Of a DNA stretch of 64,000 nucleotides, positions 7,399 to 16,848 are shown in pieces. The translations under genes and the position numbers were made by a program. Where the stretch lies: assembly GCF_009866765.1 (NCBI RefSeq), contig NZ_CP019431.1, positions 3,906,001 through 3,970,000 of the forward strand, read 5' to 3'. The notes beneath the pieces were generated by a model that made no database searches, was not told where the DNA came from, and was given only the letters and a program-made list of their open reading frames with translations. This stretch comes from Pseudomonas sp. S35. Its GTDB lineage: Bacteria > Pseudomonadota > Gammaproteobacteria > Pseudomonadales > Pseudomonadaceae. Position 1 is the stretch's first letter, and each line of letters starts with the position of its first letter.

Positions 7399-9624
7399 TT
7401 ACGGTAACGCCTCGCGCCAAAAACGGCGTTGACCACGCGCAACAGTCGGTGGCAGGAAAGCGCCTAATTGCACGCGCACCGCTCCCTGCTCAGCACTGTC
7501 ATATATTTGGCTGCCCAGTGCCTGGTAGCGGCCCATCACCTGGGGATGAGGATGGCCAAACGCATTGCCACGCCCTCGGGAAATCAGCACCGAAGTGGGC
7601 GCCAGGCGCTGGAGAAACGGCCACGACGACGAACTGCGACTGCCATGATGTGGGGCCTGCAGCCAGTCGGTACGCACCGCTAATGATGAATCGAGAAATG
7701 CCCGCTCAGCGGCGCGATCGATATCTGCGGTGAGTAGCAGGCGTTCGCCGTTGGCCTGGACCTGCAGCACGCAGGATTTAGGGTTGCCATCAATCGCATC
7801 GGCCCACTGCCACAACTCGAATGACACGCCATCCCACACCCACCGCTCACCGCTGGTACAAGGTTGAGTGCCAAGAAGCGCAGGCAACCCCTCGGTCTCA
7901 CCTCCAACGACCCGTTTCACCGGCAGCCCGCGAGCAACAGCCGTCGCGCCGCCGGCATGATCCGCGTCAGCATGGCTGAGCAACATAATGTCCAGCCCCC
8001 TGACGCCGAGCTTCTTCAGCGCCGGCAGTACCACGCGCTCGCCCAGATCAACCGCGCCCGAGCGCAGGCCTGCATCGTAGAGCAGGGTGTGATGGCGTGT
8101 GCGCAGGATCAACGCCTGCCCCTGCCCTACATCCAACTGCACCACCTGCGCCTGCCCATGGGGCACCGGTTCCTGCGCAGGGAACACCGCCAACAGCAAC
8201 AACGGCCAACCCAGCGGCCTGAACGGCACACCTTTGGGCAGCAATAACAGCCCGGCGCCCAGGAGGCTGCCCAACCAGTAACCCAATGGCACCTCGGTCG
8301 GTGTCCAGGCGGGCACTTGCCCAGCAAGCCATGCCAAGCCCCGGAACAACCCATCCAATGCCCCGCCGGCCAGCCACAACACGCCTTCTCCCAGCAATGG
8401 CACCGCCAATAACGCGGTGCCCAACAACGCCAATGGCAGTACCACCAGGCTGATCCATGGCACAGCAATCAGATTGGCCAATGGAGCGGTGATGCTGATC
8501 GGTAAGCCAAGCATCAGCAACAGCGGGAACAGACCAATGGCAATCACCCACTGAGGGCGAGTCCAGACCTGCCAGGTACTCCAGGGGCCCAAACGCCCAC
8601 CGAAAGCCAGGACCAGCACGGCGACTGCCGCAAAAGACAACCAAAACCCCGGCTGCAGGCTGGCCAATGGATCAAGGATCAGCACCCCGTTAAGCGCCAG
8701 CAGCAACGGCCACCAGAATCCCAAATGGCGAAAGCGTAACCGCCACAACAGTACCAACCCCACCATGATGCAGGCCCGCTGCACGGGCACGCCGAACCCA
8801 GCAAGCAGGCCATAACCCAGTGCCGCAGCGAACGCCAGGCCGCATGCGCAAGGTAACCACGGCCAGATGCTGGGCCAGTAGCCGTAACGCGCCAATAGAG
8901 CTACCAGCCCGTAAATCAGCCCTGCGAGCAAGCCGATGTGTTGGCCGGAAATCACCATTAGATGTACCGTGCCGGTATCCTGCAGCACCTGCCAATCATC
9001 GGCCGCCAGCCCGGAACCGTCGCCCAGCACCAATGCGGCAAGGCCCGCCTCGCGGCCATTCGCATCGACCGCCATGAGCCGTTGGCGCACAGCATCACGC
9101 CAGGCATGGCGAGCCGGCGCCAGCCGCTCTCCGTCCTTCACCGAGCCGGTCGCGCCGATACGCTGGGCCAGCAGCCAGGCTTCATAGTCAAAGCCGTGAA
9201 AGTTGAGCAACCCGGAAGGCCGCTTCAACGTAACGGCCAAGCGCCAGTACTCCCCACTGCGTACCGCTGGTCCGCCATGCCAGGACACTCGGATGCGTTT
9301 GGGCAACTGGCCGTTGCGTGCCCGGCTGTCCGCCAGCTCAAAACGCACGCCCGTGGCGGTCTGCTGCGGTAGCCCGACCACCCGACCCTCCAGCCAACGT
9401 GTCTGGCCATCGAGCTTGGGTGACAGCCGGTCATTGAGCGCCCATTGGGCACTGATGCAGGCCCAGCCCAAGCCCAATAGGAAAAATGCCAATGGATACG
9501 TACGAAAAGGTAATAGCATCAATGCCAGCACCAGGGTGGCTATCAGCCACCCAGTCGCAGGCAACGCCGGTAGAAAACGCAGGGCAAGCAACCCCAGCGC
9601 AAGCGCAAACATCCCTGTCTTCAT
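7399..9624 (-). CDS. comEC: DNA internalisation-related competence protein ComEC/Rec2
   Basis: The 741-residue protein has an N-terminal DUF4131-like region with hydrophobic helices, a central multi-helix competence domain (near GDGSGLAADDWQVLQDTGTV and VMISGQHIGL), and a C-terminal metallo-beta-lactamase fold. The last has LLYDAGLRSG, the metal ligands in SHADADHAGG and the later HHGSRSSSS. ComEC carries single-stranded DNA across the inner membrane during natural transformation, and the C-terminal domain is thought to degrade one strand. It is upstream of exbB on the same strand with a 112-bp gap. The gene is intact although fluorescent pseudomonads are not generally known as competent. Confidence 0.94.
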   Translation of the reverse strand: MKTGMFALALGLLALRFLPALPATGWLIATLVLALMLLPFRTYPLAFFLLGLGWACISAQWALNDRLSPKLDGQTRWLEGRVVGLPQQTATGVRFELADSRARNGQLPKRIRVSWHGGPAVRSGEYWRLAVTLKRPSGLLNFHGFDYEAWLLAQRIGATGSVKDGERLAPARHAWRDAVRQRLMAVDANGREAGLAALVLGDGSGLAADDWQVLQDTGTVHLMVISGQHIGLLAGLIYGLVALLARYGYWPSIWPWLPCACGLAFAAALGYGLLAGFGVPVQRACIMVGLVLLWRLRFRHLGFWWPLLLALNGVLILDPLASLQPGFWLSFAAVAVLVLAFGGRLGPWSTWQVWTRPQWVIAIGLFPLLLMLGLPISITAPLANLIAVPWISLVVLPLALLGTALLAVPLLGEGVLWLAGGALDGLFRGLAWLAGQVPAWTPTEVPLGYWLGSLLGAGLLLLPKGVPFRPLGWPLLLLAVFPAQEPVPHGQAQVVQLDVGQGQALILRTRHHTLLYDAGLRSGAVDLGERVVLPALKKLGVRGLDIMLLSHADADHAGGATAVARGLPVKRVVGGETEGLPALLGTQPCTSGERWVWDGVSFELWQWADAIDGNPKSCVLQVQANGERLLLTADIDRAAERAFLDSSLAVRTDWLQAPHHGSRSSSSWPFLQRLAPTSVLISRGRGNAFGHPHPQVMGRYQALGSQIYDSAEQGAVRVQLGAFLPPTVARGQRRFWREALP

Positions 9625-9759
9625 GAATCGTCCCTGTGCAGTGATCCACTCAGTCTTAGCCGGGTACGCAGCACGTCCTATGATGTTTTGTCACAAAGTC
9701 TGAATTTTCTGTTTATAGAATGCGCGCATACTTGCCCTTCGAACTGACTTGGACCCCTT

Positions 9760-10275
9760 ATGCCCCGGCGCTTATTCAAACGGTACATGCCCGACCCCAC
9801 GAGTATCAGGGAACACAAGTCATTACAGTTTCTTGGGACATTGCTGCATGACCCGAACCTCTGGCACCTGAATCGGCACTCCGTGGCGCGCGCCATGGCG
9901 GTGGGCCTGTTCGCGGCGTTTATTCCAATCCCGCTGCAAATGTTATTGGCGGCGGTACTGGCGATCACAGTCCGCGGCAATATGCCCATCGCCATCAGCC
10001 TGGTCTGGCTGACCAACCCGATTACCATGCCGGTGGTGTTCATTTGCACCTATATGACCGGCGCCTGGCTGATGAATGTTCCGCCGCGCAGCCTGCCTGA
10101 CGATCTGACCTGGGAATGGATCAGCGGTCAGTTGAGTACGCTGTGGCAGCCCTTCCTGCTCGGTTCCGTCGTATTGGGGCTGGTGCTCGGCGCGCTGGCC
10201 TATTGCCTAACCATGGGTTACTGGCGCTGGTGGGTCGCGCACCAGTGGAAAAGACGCAAGCAGCGTCGCAGTTGA
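9760..10275 (+). CDS. DUF2062 domain membrane protein
   Basis: The 171-residue protein carries a DUF2062 domain: a SVARAMAVGLFAAFIPIP segment, then a LTNPITMPVVF motif, and two or three membrane helices ending in a basic tail. The function of DUF2062 proteins is not established; some are fused to or lie near glycosyltransferase genes. It is transcribed away from comEC, as in other Pseudomonas. It is convergent with the sensor kinase gene, and only 3 bp separate the two stops. Confidence 0.85.
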   Translation: MPRRLFKRYMPDPTSIREHKSLQFLGTLLHDPNLWHLNRHSVARAMAVGLFAAFIPIPLQMLLAAVLAITVRGNMPIAISLVWLTNPITMPVVFICTYMTGAWLMNVPPRSLPDDLTWEWISGQLSTLWQPFLLGSVVLGLVLGALAYCLTMGYWRWWVAHQWKRRKQRRS

Positions 10276-10278
10276 AGC

Positions 10279-11646
10279 CTAGCGCGCGGGCAAACGCATG
10301 TGCACGCGCAAGCCATGACCCGTATTTTCCGCCCACAAGCTGCCGTCCTCACGTTGGACGGCGTTGCGCGCAATACTCAGGCCCAGGCCAAACCCACCAT
10401 CGCCAGGGCGGGAGCCATCCAAGCGGGTGAACGGCGCGAAGATCCGCTCCAGGTCTTGCTCATCAATCCCTGCGCCCTGGTCCTCCAGCCATAGGTGCCA
10501 GTACTCGCCATCACGCAGGCCATCCAGGCATACGACGCCGTTTTCCGGGGAATGGCGAATGGCATTGCGCAGGATATTTTCCAGGGCCTGGGCCAGTGCA
10601 TTCAGGTTGCCCCGCACCCAGCAATCAGCCGTCAATAGACACGGCAAGCGTGATGCAGGCCAGTCGCTTTCAAAGCATGCGTTTTCCCGCAGCATGTCCC
10701 ACAGCGCCTGAAGCTGGATATCTTCCTTGGGCAGCGGTGCCCGTTCGGTGTCTAGCCAAGCCAGTTGCAGGCTGTCTTCCACCAGGCGTTGCATGGCATC
10801 GATCTCCCGGCCCAACCGCTCGCGCAGTTGCGCCAGGTCCTGCTCGCTGTCACAGGCCACGCGCAGGCGACTCAATGGCGTGCGCAACTCATGAGACATG
10901 TCCCGCAGCAACTGCTGTTGCAGCACCACAGTCCCCTGCAAACGCTCGGACATATGGTCAAAAGCGCGACCCAGTTCGCCTAACTCGTCCTGACGACTCG
11001 TGGCATCGTGGGACATCCGCGTATTCAGTTGATCAGCACGCCAGGCGTTGGCCTGCTCGCGCAGTTGATTGAGGGGCATGATCAAAAGCCGATAGAGGCC
11101 AATACACAACAGCAGCGTAAACAAACCGGGAATCACACCGTTGGTCACCACCCGCCAGAACACTTGATAGCGCCCTGGCATAAAGCGCCGGGGCAATTCG
11201 ATCACCAGCGACCCGGCACCCGGGTCGACAGCAAAGGGGATCTTGAGCCAAGGCAAACCCTTGACGTGACGGCTGACCGGCCAGTCCAGCCCACGCAGGA
11301 ACGTCAGGCGCTGGCTTTGCACATCAGTCAGCGGGTAGCTGCTCAACGATTGCAAGTCATTGCCGATTACGCCGACCCAAGTGCTTTCACGCGTGCCCAT
11401 CGCCTGTAGCCACGCATCAACCCCCGCATGGCCGCCACGGTTCCAGGCCTGCTCGGCGCTGACCGCATAACCACTCAGCGTGACTCTCGCCTCGTCGGAC
11501 AGGTAAGCATTTTTCTGCTCCATGTACCGGCCCCAGGACCAACTGAGCCAGATCATCAGCAAGCAGAAGGCAATTAACAGGCAGGCCAGTTTCCAGAATA
11601 ACGAGTGCTTGCCCGGCAGCCGTTTAAACGCGGCCTCAAAGCCCAT
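10279..11646 (-). CDS. pirS: Two-component sensor histidine kinase, PirS/PfeS-like
   Basis: The 455-residue protein has two membrane helices (about 18-36 and 168-190) flanking a periplasmic sensor of about 130 residues. A HAMP region follows. The HisKA H box RDMSHELRTPLSRLR has its phospho-acceptor at His252. The ATPase domain has N (ALENILRNAIRH), G1 (EDQGAGI), F (FAPFTRLD) and G2 (GFGLGLSI) boxes. Its gene overlaps the upstream response regulator by 11 bp. The location beside gacS is the place of pirR-pirS in P. aeruginosa, where the pair controls the siderophore receptor PirA. The pir name rests on that position and on general similarity. Confidence 0.8.
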   Translation of the reverse strand: MGFEAAFKRLPGKHSLFWKLACLLIAFCLLMIWLSWSWGRYMEQKNAYLSDEARVTLSGYAVSAEQAWNRGGHAGVDAWLQAMGTRESTWVGVIGNDLQSLSSYPLTDVQSQRLTFLRGLDWPVSRHVKGLPWLKIPFAVDPGAGSLVIELPRRFMPGRYQVFWRVVTNGVIPGLFTLLLCIGLYRLLIMPLNQLREQANAWRADQLNTRMSHDATSRQDELGELGRAFDHMSERLQGTVVLQQQLLRDMSHELRTPLSRLRVACDSEQDLAQLRERLGREIDAMQRLVEDSLQLAWLDTERAPLPKEDIQLQALWDMLRENACFESDWPASRLPCLLTADCWVRGNLNALAQALENILRNAIRHSPENGVVCLDGLRDGEYWHLWLEDQGAGIDEQDLERIFAPFTRLDGSRPGDGGFGLGLSIARNAVQREDGSLWAENTGHGLRVHMRLPAR

Positions 11647-12364
11647 CGTCGTGACCGCTCAACACATAGCCCTTGCCCCACACCGTGCGCACTTCGCGCT
11701 CGCTGTAGCCAATGACCTTGAGCTTTCGGCGGATCTGGCTGATGTGCATATCAAGGCTGCGGTCATGGGGTGCATAACCTCGCTGCAGCACATGCTGATA
11801 GAGAAAGGCTTTGCTGAGGACTTCGTCACTATTTCGGTGCAGCGTTTCCAACAGACGGTACTCGCTGCGGGTCAAGCTGGCCCATTGCTGCCGATGAAAA
11901 ACATCGCACAGTTCGTCGTCAAAACGCAGCGCGCGCGCATCCTCGCGCATTGGCGCAAGCGTGGGCAAAGGGCGTCGATCCAAGGCCACTCGGCGCAAAA
12001 TGGCTTCGATCCGCACCCGCAACTCGACCATGCTGAAAGGTTTGGGCAGATAATCGTCCGCCCCCAGGCGAAAACCGCTGATGCGATCAGCTTCGGCCCC
12101 CAAGGCTGACATCAGGATCACCGGGATCGAATGGCTCTGGCGCAAATGGGTCAGGATCGACAAACCATCCATCCCAGGCAGTAATATATCCATCAAGACC
12201 ACATCAAACGGCCTCTCACGGGCGATGTCCAACCCTTGTTGGCCGTTCTGGCACCACGTGACCTGGAAACCGCAGCGCCCCAAATGCTCGTGCACATACG
12301 CGCCCAGCACAGGGTCATCTTCAATGGTCAGGATGCTGGGTAAGCCAACTACTGCGGGATTCAT
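11636..12364 (-). CDS. pirR: OmpR-family response regulator, PirR-like
   Basis: The protein has a receiver domain with the acidic pair at Glu15-Asp16/17 and the phosphorylation site Asp59 in VVLMDILLPGMDG. The switch Lys lies in DDYLPKPF. A C-terminal winged-helix domain follows, with LTRSEYRLLETL and DMHISQIRRKL, as in OmpR/PhoB. I use the ATG at 12364 (242 residues). A GTG 27 bp upstream would add nine residues, and neither has a strong Shine-Dalgarno. It is the first gene of the pair and is divergent from gacS across about 200 bp. Its target genes are not visible here, because no receptor gene follows. Confidence 0.82.
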   Translation of the reverse strand: MNPAVVGLPSILTIEDDPVLGAYVHEHLGRCGFQVTWCQNGQQGLDIARERPFDVVLMDILLPGMDGLSILTHLRQSHSIPVILMSALGAEADRISGFRLGADDYLPKPFSMVELRVRIEAILRRVALDRRPLPTLAPMREDARALRFDDELCDVFHRQQWASLTRSEYRLLETLHRNSDEVLSKAFLYQHVLQRGYAPHDRSLDMHISQIRRKLKVIGYSEREVRTVWGKGYVLSGHDDGL

Positions 12365-12569
12365 TAGCGTCTGCAAGTCATTCTCAATCACTGATTATTC
12401 AAGATTACCCCGACACAGGCAATCGCCACTTGGCGGCCAATGGCTCGAAGATTGTGCGGCGTCATTAATTTGCAAGATTCCAGACCGCGCAAATGGCTAC
12501 ACTGCGCAGGTGGCGCGGGCCGGATGCCGGCGCAAAAGATTGATATCCATGTGTTAGCAGGAGAGTGGC

Positions 12570-15323
12570 GTGCTTAGAAGAATGGGGATAAAAGGCCGCG
12601 TACTATTGCTGACCTTATTGCCGACCAGCCTGATGGCGCTGCTATTGGGAGGGTATTTCACCTGGATGCAGCTCTCGGAGCTGCAAACCCAATTGCTGCA
12701 ACGCGGAGAAATGATCGCCGAGCAACTGGCCCCCTTGGTGGCCCCCGCCCTGAGCAACAAGAATACCGACCTGCTGGAGCGCATCGCCACGCAGTCCCTT
12801 GAGCAGCCAGACGTGCGCACAGTGTCATTCCTCGCGCCAGATCGCGTGCCCCTCGCCCACGCCGGCCCGAGCATGCTCAACCAGCCGCCGGTCGGTAACA
12901 GTTCTCACCTGTTGCAGCGCACCGGCAATGACGCCACCCGCTACCTGCTGCCGGTGTTTGGCCGCCATCGCAACCTGGCAGGCGAGCTGATCCCCGACGA
13001 AGCAGACCGCCTGCTGGGCTGGGTCGAGGTGGAATTGTCCCACAACGGCATGCTGCTGCGCGGCTATCGCAGCCTGTTCGCCAGCCTGCTGCTGATTGCT
13101 ATCGGGCTGCTCTGTACGGCGGCCCTGGCGTTGCGCATCAGCCGTACAATCAACGCGCCAATCGGCCTGATCAAGCAAGCCGTCGCCCAACTCAAGGACG
13201 GCAACCTGGAAACCCGCTTGCCTCCCTTGGGCAGCCAGGAGCTTGACCAACTCGCCTCGGGCATCAACCGCATGGCCGAAACCCTGCAAAATGCCCAGGA
13301 AGAATTGCAGCACAGCATCGACCAGGCCACCGAAGACGTGCGCCAGAACCTGGAAACCATCGAAATCCAGAACATCGAACTGGACTTGGCACGCAAGGAG
13401 GCCTTGGAGGCCAGTCGGATCAAATCCGAATTCCTGGCCAATATGAGCCATGAAATCCGCACACCGCTCAACGGCATACTTGGCTTTACCCATCTGCTGC
13501 AAAAAAGCGAACTCACGCCACGCCAACTGGACTACCTGGGCACCATCGAAAAATCCGCCGACAACCTGCTGGGCATCATCAACGAGATTCTCGATTTTTC
13601 GAAGATCGAGGCCGGCAAGCTGGTGCTCGACAGCATCCCTTTCAACCTGCGGGATTTGCTGCAAGACACCCTCACCATCCTCGCCCCAGCCGCCCACGCC
13701 AAGCAGTTGGAACTGGTGAGCCTGGTCTACCGTGACACACCGCTGGCGCTGGTGGGCGACCCGTTGCGGCTTAAGCAGATCCTCACCAACCTGATCAGCA
13801 ATGCGATCAAGTTCACCCGCGAAGGCACCATCGTGGCCCGGGCGATGATCGAGGACGAACAAGAAGACAGCGTGCAACTGCGCATCAGCGTGCAGGACAC
13901 CGGCATCGGCCTGTCCAGCCAGGATGTGCGGGCGTTGTTCCAGGCCTTCAGCCAGGCCGACAATTCTCTGTCGCGCCAGCCCGGCGGCACAGGGTTGGGC
14001 TTAGTGATTTCCAAGCGCCTGATCGAGCAGATGGGCGGTGAAATCGGGGTCGACAGCACGCCGGGCGAGGGCTCGGAGTTCTGGATCAGCCTGAACCTGC
14101 CCAAGACCCGCGACGACGTCGAAGACCTGCCCTGCGCGCCGCTGCTGGGCCATCGCGTGGCGGTACTGGAAAACCATGAACTGGCACGCCAGGCCCTGCA
14201 ACATCAGTTGGAAGACTGCGGCCTGGAAGTGACACCATTCAATACCCTGGAAAGCTTGACCAACGGCATCACCAGTGCCCATCAGACCGAACAAGCCATC
14301 GACCTGGCGGTGCTCGGCGTGACCGCCAACGACATACCGCCAGAGCGGCTCAACCAACATCTATGGGACCTGGAACACCTGGGCTGCAAAGTCCTGGTGC
14401 TATGCCCCACCACTGAACAGATGCTGTTCAACCAGTCAGTACCCAACCCCAATAGCCAGTTGCAGGCCAAGCCGGCATGCACCCGCAAGCTGCGCCGGGC
14501 GCTGTCCGACCTGATCAGCCCGCGCCCGTCACGTAACGAACCGGGCGAGCCACTGTCCAGCCGCGCCCCGCGCGTGCTGTGCGTAGATGACAACCCGGCG
14601 AACCTGCTGCTGGTGCAGACGCTGCTCGAAGACATGGGCGCAAAGGTACGTGCGGTAGAGAGCGGCTATGCAGCGGTGGATGCGGTCAAACAGGACACCT
14701 ACGACTTGGTGCTGATGGACGTGCAGATGCCTGGCATGGATGGGCGACAAAGCACCGAAGCGATTCGCCAGTGGGAAAGCGAACGCCACGGCACCCCATT
14801 GCCGGTGGTAGCCCTGACCGCCCACGCAATGGCCAACGAAAAACGAGCCCTGTTGCAAAGCGGCATGGACGATTACCTGACCAAACCCATCAGCGAGCGG
14901 CAATTGGCCCAAGTGGTGTTGAAATGGACTGGCCTGGCCCTGAGAAATCAGGCCCCGGAGCGCACCACCGAAAGCCTCGGCCCTGGCGTGCAAATGCCCG
15001 TACTGGACCACGAGGAGGGCTTGCGCCTGGCCGCTGGCAAGACCGACCTGGCCGCCGACATGCTCGCCATGCTGCTCGCCTCCCTGGATGCCGACCGCCA
15101 AGCGATTAACGTCGCCCGCAACACCAATGACAATATTGCCCTGATCGAGCGGGTCCATCGCCTGCACGGCGCTACCCGCTACTGTGGCGTGCCGCAACTG
15201 CGCGCAGCCTGCCAGCGCGCCGAAACCCTGCTCAAGCAGGACGACGCCAAGGCCATGACCGCGCTGGACGAACTGGACATGGCCATCGCCCGGCTGGCCA
15301 GTGAAGCGCGGGTCAATGCCTGA
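12570..15323 (+). CDS. gacS: Hybrid sensor kinase GacS
   Basis: GacS is the sensor of the Gac/Rsm cascade. It phosphorylates GacA, which drives the small RNAs RsmX/Y/Z that titrate RsmA/RsmE and so control secondary metabolites and exoproducts. The 917-residue protein has a membrane helix near 10-30, a periplasmic loop, a second helix near 170-190, a HAMP and a coiled-coil stretch. The H box has His294 in NMSHEIRTPLNG. An ATPase domain with GTGLGLVISKRL follows, then a receiver with Asp717 in LMDVQMPGMDG, and an Hpt domain with His863 in VHRLHGATRYCG. The GTG start has AGGAGAG 7 bp upstream. All three phosphorelay residues are present, so the gene looks functional. Confidence 0.98.
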   Translation: MLRRMGIKGRVLLLTLLPTSLMALLLGGYFTWMQLSELQTQLLQRGEMIAEQLAPLVAPALSNKNTDLLERIATQSLEQPDVRTVSFLAPDRVPLAHAGPSMLNQPPVGNSSHLLQRTGNDATRYLLPVFGRHRNLAGELIPDEADRLLGWVEVELSHNGMLLRGYRSLFASLLLIAIGLLCTAALALRISRTINAPIGLIKQAVAQLKDGNLETRLPPLGSQELDQLASGINRMAETLQNAQEELQHSIDQATEDVRQNLETIEIQNIELDLARKEALEASRIKSEFLANMSHEIRTPLNGILGFTHLLQKSELTPRQLDYLGTIEKSADNLLGIINEILDFSKIEAGKLVLDSIPFNLRDLLQDTLTILAPAAHAKQLELVSLVYRDTPLALVGDPLRLKQILTNLISNAIKFTREGTIVARAMIEDEQEDSVQLRISVQDTGIGLSSQDVRALFQAFSQADNSLSRQPGGTGLGLVISKRLIEQMGGEIGVDSTPGEGSEFWISLNLPKTRDDVEDLPCAPLLGHRVAVLENHELARQALQHQLEDCGLEVTPFNTLESLTNGITSAHQTEQAIDLAVLGVTANDIPPERLNQHLWDLEHLGCKVLVLCPTTEQMLFNQSVPNPNSQLQAKPACTRKLRRALSDLISPRPSRNEPGEPLSSRAPRVLCVDDNPANLLLVQTLLEDMGAKVRAVESGYAAVDAVKQDTYDLVLMDVQMPGMDGRQSTEAIRQWESERHGTPLPVVALTAHAMANEKRALLQSGMDDYLTKPISERQLAQVVLKWTGLALRNQAPERTTESLGPGVQMPVLDHEEGLRLAAGKTDLAADMLAMLLASLDADRQAINVARNTNDNIALIERVHRLHGATRYCGVPQLRAACQRAETLLKQDDAKAMTALDELDMAIARLASEARVNA

Positions 15324-15346
15324 ATTCATCAAAAAGGAAGCCTTTG

Positions 15347-16336
15347 ATGCGCGTGATTCTTTTCAGCAGCCAAACCTATGACCGCGACAGCTTCCTCGGC
15401 GAACCACTGCCACCGGGACTGGAGCTGCAATTCCAACCTGCCCGGCTCAACCTCGATACCGTGGCCCTGGCCGAACACCACGAAGTGGTCTGCGCTTTTA
15501 TCAACGACGACCTCGGCGCCCCGGTGCTGGAACACCTGGCCAAGGGCGGCACCCGGCTGATTGCCCTGCGCTCGGCAGGCTATAACCATGTCGACCTGGC
15601 CGCCGCCAAACGCCTGGGCCTGACCATCGTGCGCGTGCCGGCCTACTCGCCACACGCCGTCGCCGAACATGCGGTGGCGCTGATCCTCGCTCTCAACCGC
15701 CGTTTGCACCGCGCCTACAACCGCACCCGCGATGGCGACTTCAGCCTGCACGGCCTGACCGGTTTTGACCTGGTGGGCAAGACCGTCGGTGTAGTCGGCA
15801 CGGGGCAGATCGGCGCGACTTTCGCCAAAATCATGGCCGGGTTTGGCTGCACGCTGCTGGCGTACGACCCCTTCCCCAACCCGCAGGTACAGGCCCTGGG
15901 CGCGCGTTACGTGAGCCTGCCAGAACTGCTGGCCGAGGCCCAGATCATCAGCCTGCATTGCCCACTCACCCGCGACAGCAAGCACCTGATCAACGCCCGG
16001 TCCCTGGCGCACATGCAACCGGGTGCGATGCTGATCAACACCGGTCGCGGCGGCCTGGTGGACACACCCGCGCTGATCGAAGCCCTCAAGGACGGCCAAC
16101 TCGGCTACCTGGGGCTGGATGTCTACGAGGAAGAAGCCCAGCTGTTTTTCGAGGACCGCTCCGACCTGCCCCTGCAAGACGACGTGCTCGCACGCCTGCT
16201 GACCTTCCCCAACGTGATCATCACTGCCCACCAGGCGTTCCTCACCCGCGAGGCCCTGGCGGCGATTGCCGGCACCACACTGGCCAATATCGCCGCGTGG
16301 GCCAACGGCGAGGTGCAAAACCGGGTTGAGGGATGA
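15347..16336 (+). CDS. ldhA: D-lactate dehydrogenase (fermentative, NAD-dependent)
   Basis: The 329-residue protein belongs to the D-isomer 2-hydroxyacid dehydrogenase family. The catalytic domain is split around an NAD-binding Rossmann fold with VGVVGTGQIGATF. Later come LHCPLTRDSKHLI, the INTGRGGLVDT stretch with the catalytic Arg region, DVYEEEAQLFFED, and the catalytic His in TAHQAFLTREAL. LdhA reduces pyruvate to D-lactate and supports redox balance. I use the ATG at 15347 with AAGGAAG upstream rather than a TTG 3 bp earlier. It follows gacS by 23 bp, the same order as in P. aeruginosa. Confidence 0.94.
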   Translation: MRVILFSSQTYDRDSFLGEPLPPGLELQFQPARLNLDTVALAEHHEVVCAFINDDLGAPVLEHLAKGGTRLIALRSAGYNHVDLAAAKRLGLTIVRVPAYSPHAVAEHAVALILALNRRLHRAYNRTRDGDFSLHGLTGFDLVGKTVGVVGTGQIGATFAKIMAGFGCTLLAYDPFPNPQVQALGARYVSLPELLAEAQIISLHCPLTRDSKHLINARSLAHMQPGAMLINTGRGGLVDTPALIEALKDGQLGYLGLDVYEEEAQLFFEDRSDLPLQDDVLARLLTFPNVIITAHQAFLTREALAAIAGTTLANIAAWANGEVQNRVEG

Positions 16337-16407
16337 TCAGCGGTCATATACCAAGCTCATGATGAGCAGGCACCCGTGATAGGATGCCGCGCCTATTTGG
16401 AGGATCC

Positions 16408-16848
16408 ATGGCCGAACACGATTTCCGCTTCAGCTTGCTGAGCCCGCAACACACCCTGATCGAATGCCGCGCCCTGGTGCCGGGCCGTTACCAAGTCACC
16501 GGCAACGGTGGTTCGATCAAGCATGGCGACGTTCTGGTCGTCACCCTGCGCGGCAGTAAAACCCTGTCGATGCGCCTGACTGTCGAAGGTGACGCGCGCT
16601 ACTCCATCCGCCCGGCGGGCCAGTGGGTCGCCATGGCCCAGGGGCCGAAATTCGGCGAGTTGGAGATTCACACCTGGAAAGTCAACTGCGACAGCTGCGA
16701 GGCCGTACTGGAGTTTGAGTTCGCGGTGGAGACCAAGCTGACCAAGGAACCGCTGCAACCGGCTGCCAACGCGCGCATTGCCGAGTTGGGCTGGGCCGGC
16801 GAAGGCGACAAGCACCGTTGCCCGAAATGCCAGAAGGCTGCGCAATGA
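16408..16848 (+). CDS. Conserved Pseudomonas protein with two CxxC pairs
   Basis: The 146-residue protein starts at an ATG preceded by TTGGAGGATCC, a strong ribosome site. The first 90 residues look like a beta-rich fold. Cysteines 94 and 97 (CDSC) and 138 and 141 (CPKC) form two CxxC pairs that could hold one zinc or make redox disulphides. There is no signal peptide or membrane helix, so it should be cytoplasmic. Its stop overlaps the start of the META lipoprotein gene by 4 bp, which suggests co-translation. I do not recognise a named family, and the function is unknown. Confidence 0.8.
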   Translation: MAEHDFRFSLLSPQHTLIECRALVPGRYQVTGNGGSIKHGDVLVVTLRGSKTLSMRLTVEGDARYSIRPAGQWVAMAQGPKFGELEIHTWKVNCDSCEAVLEFEFAVETKLTKEPLQPAANARIAELGWAGEGDKHRCPKCQKAAQ

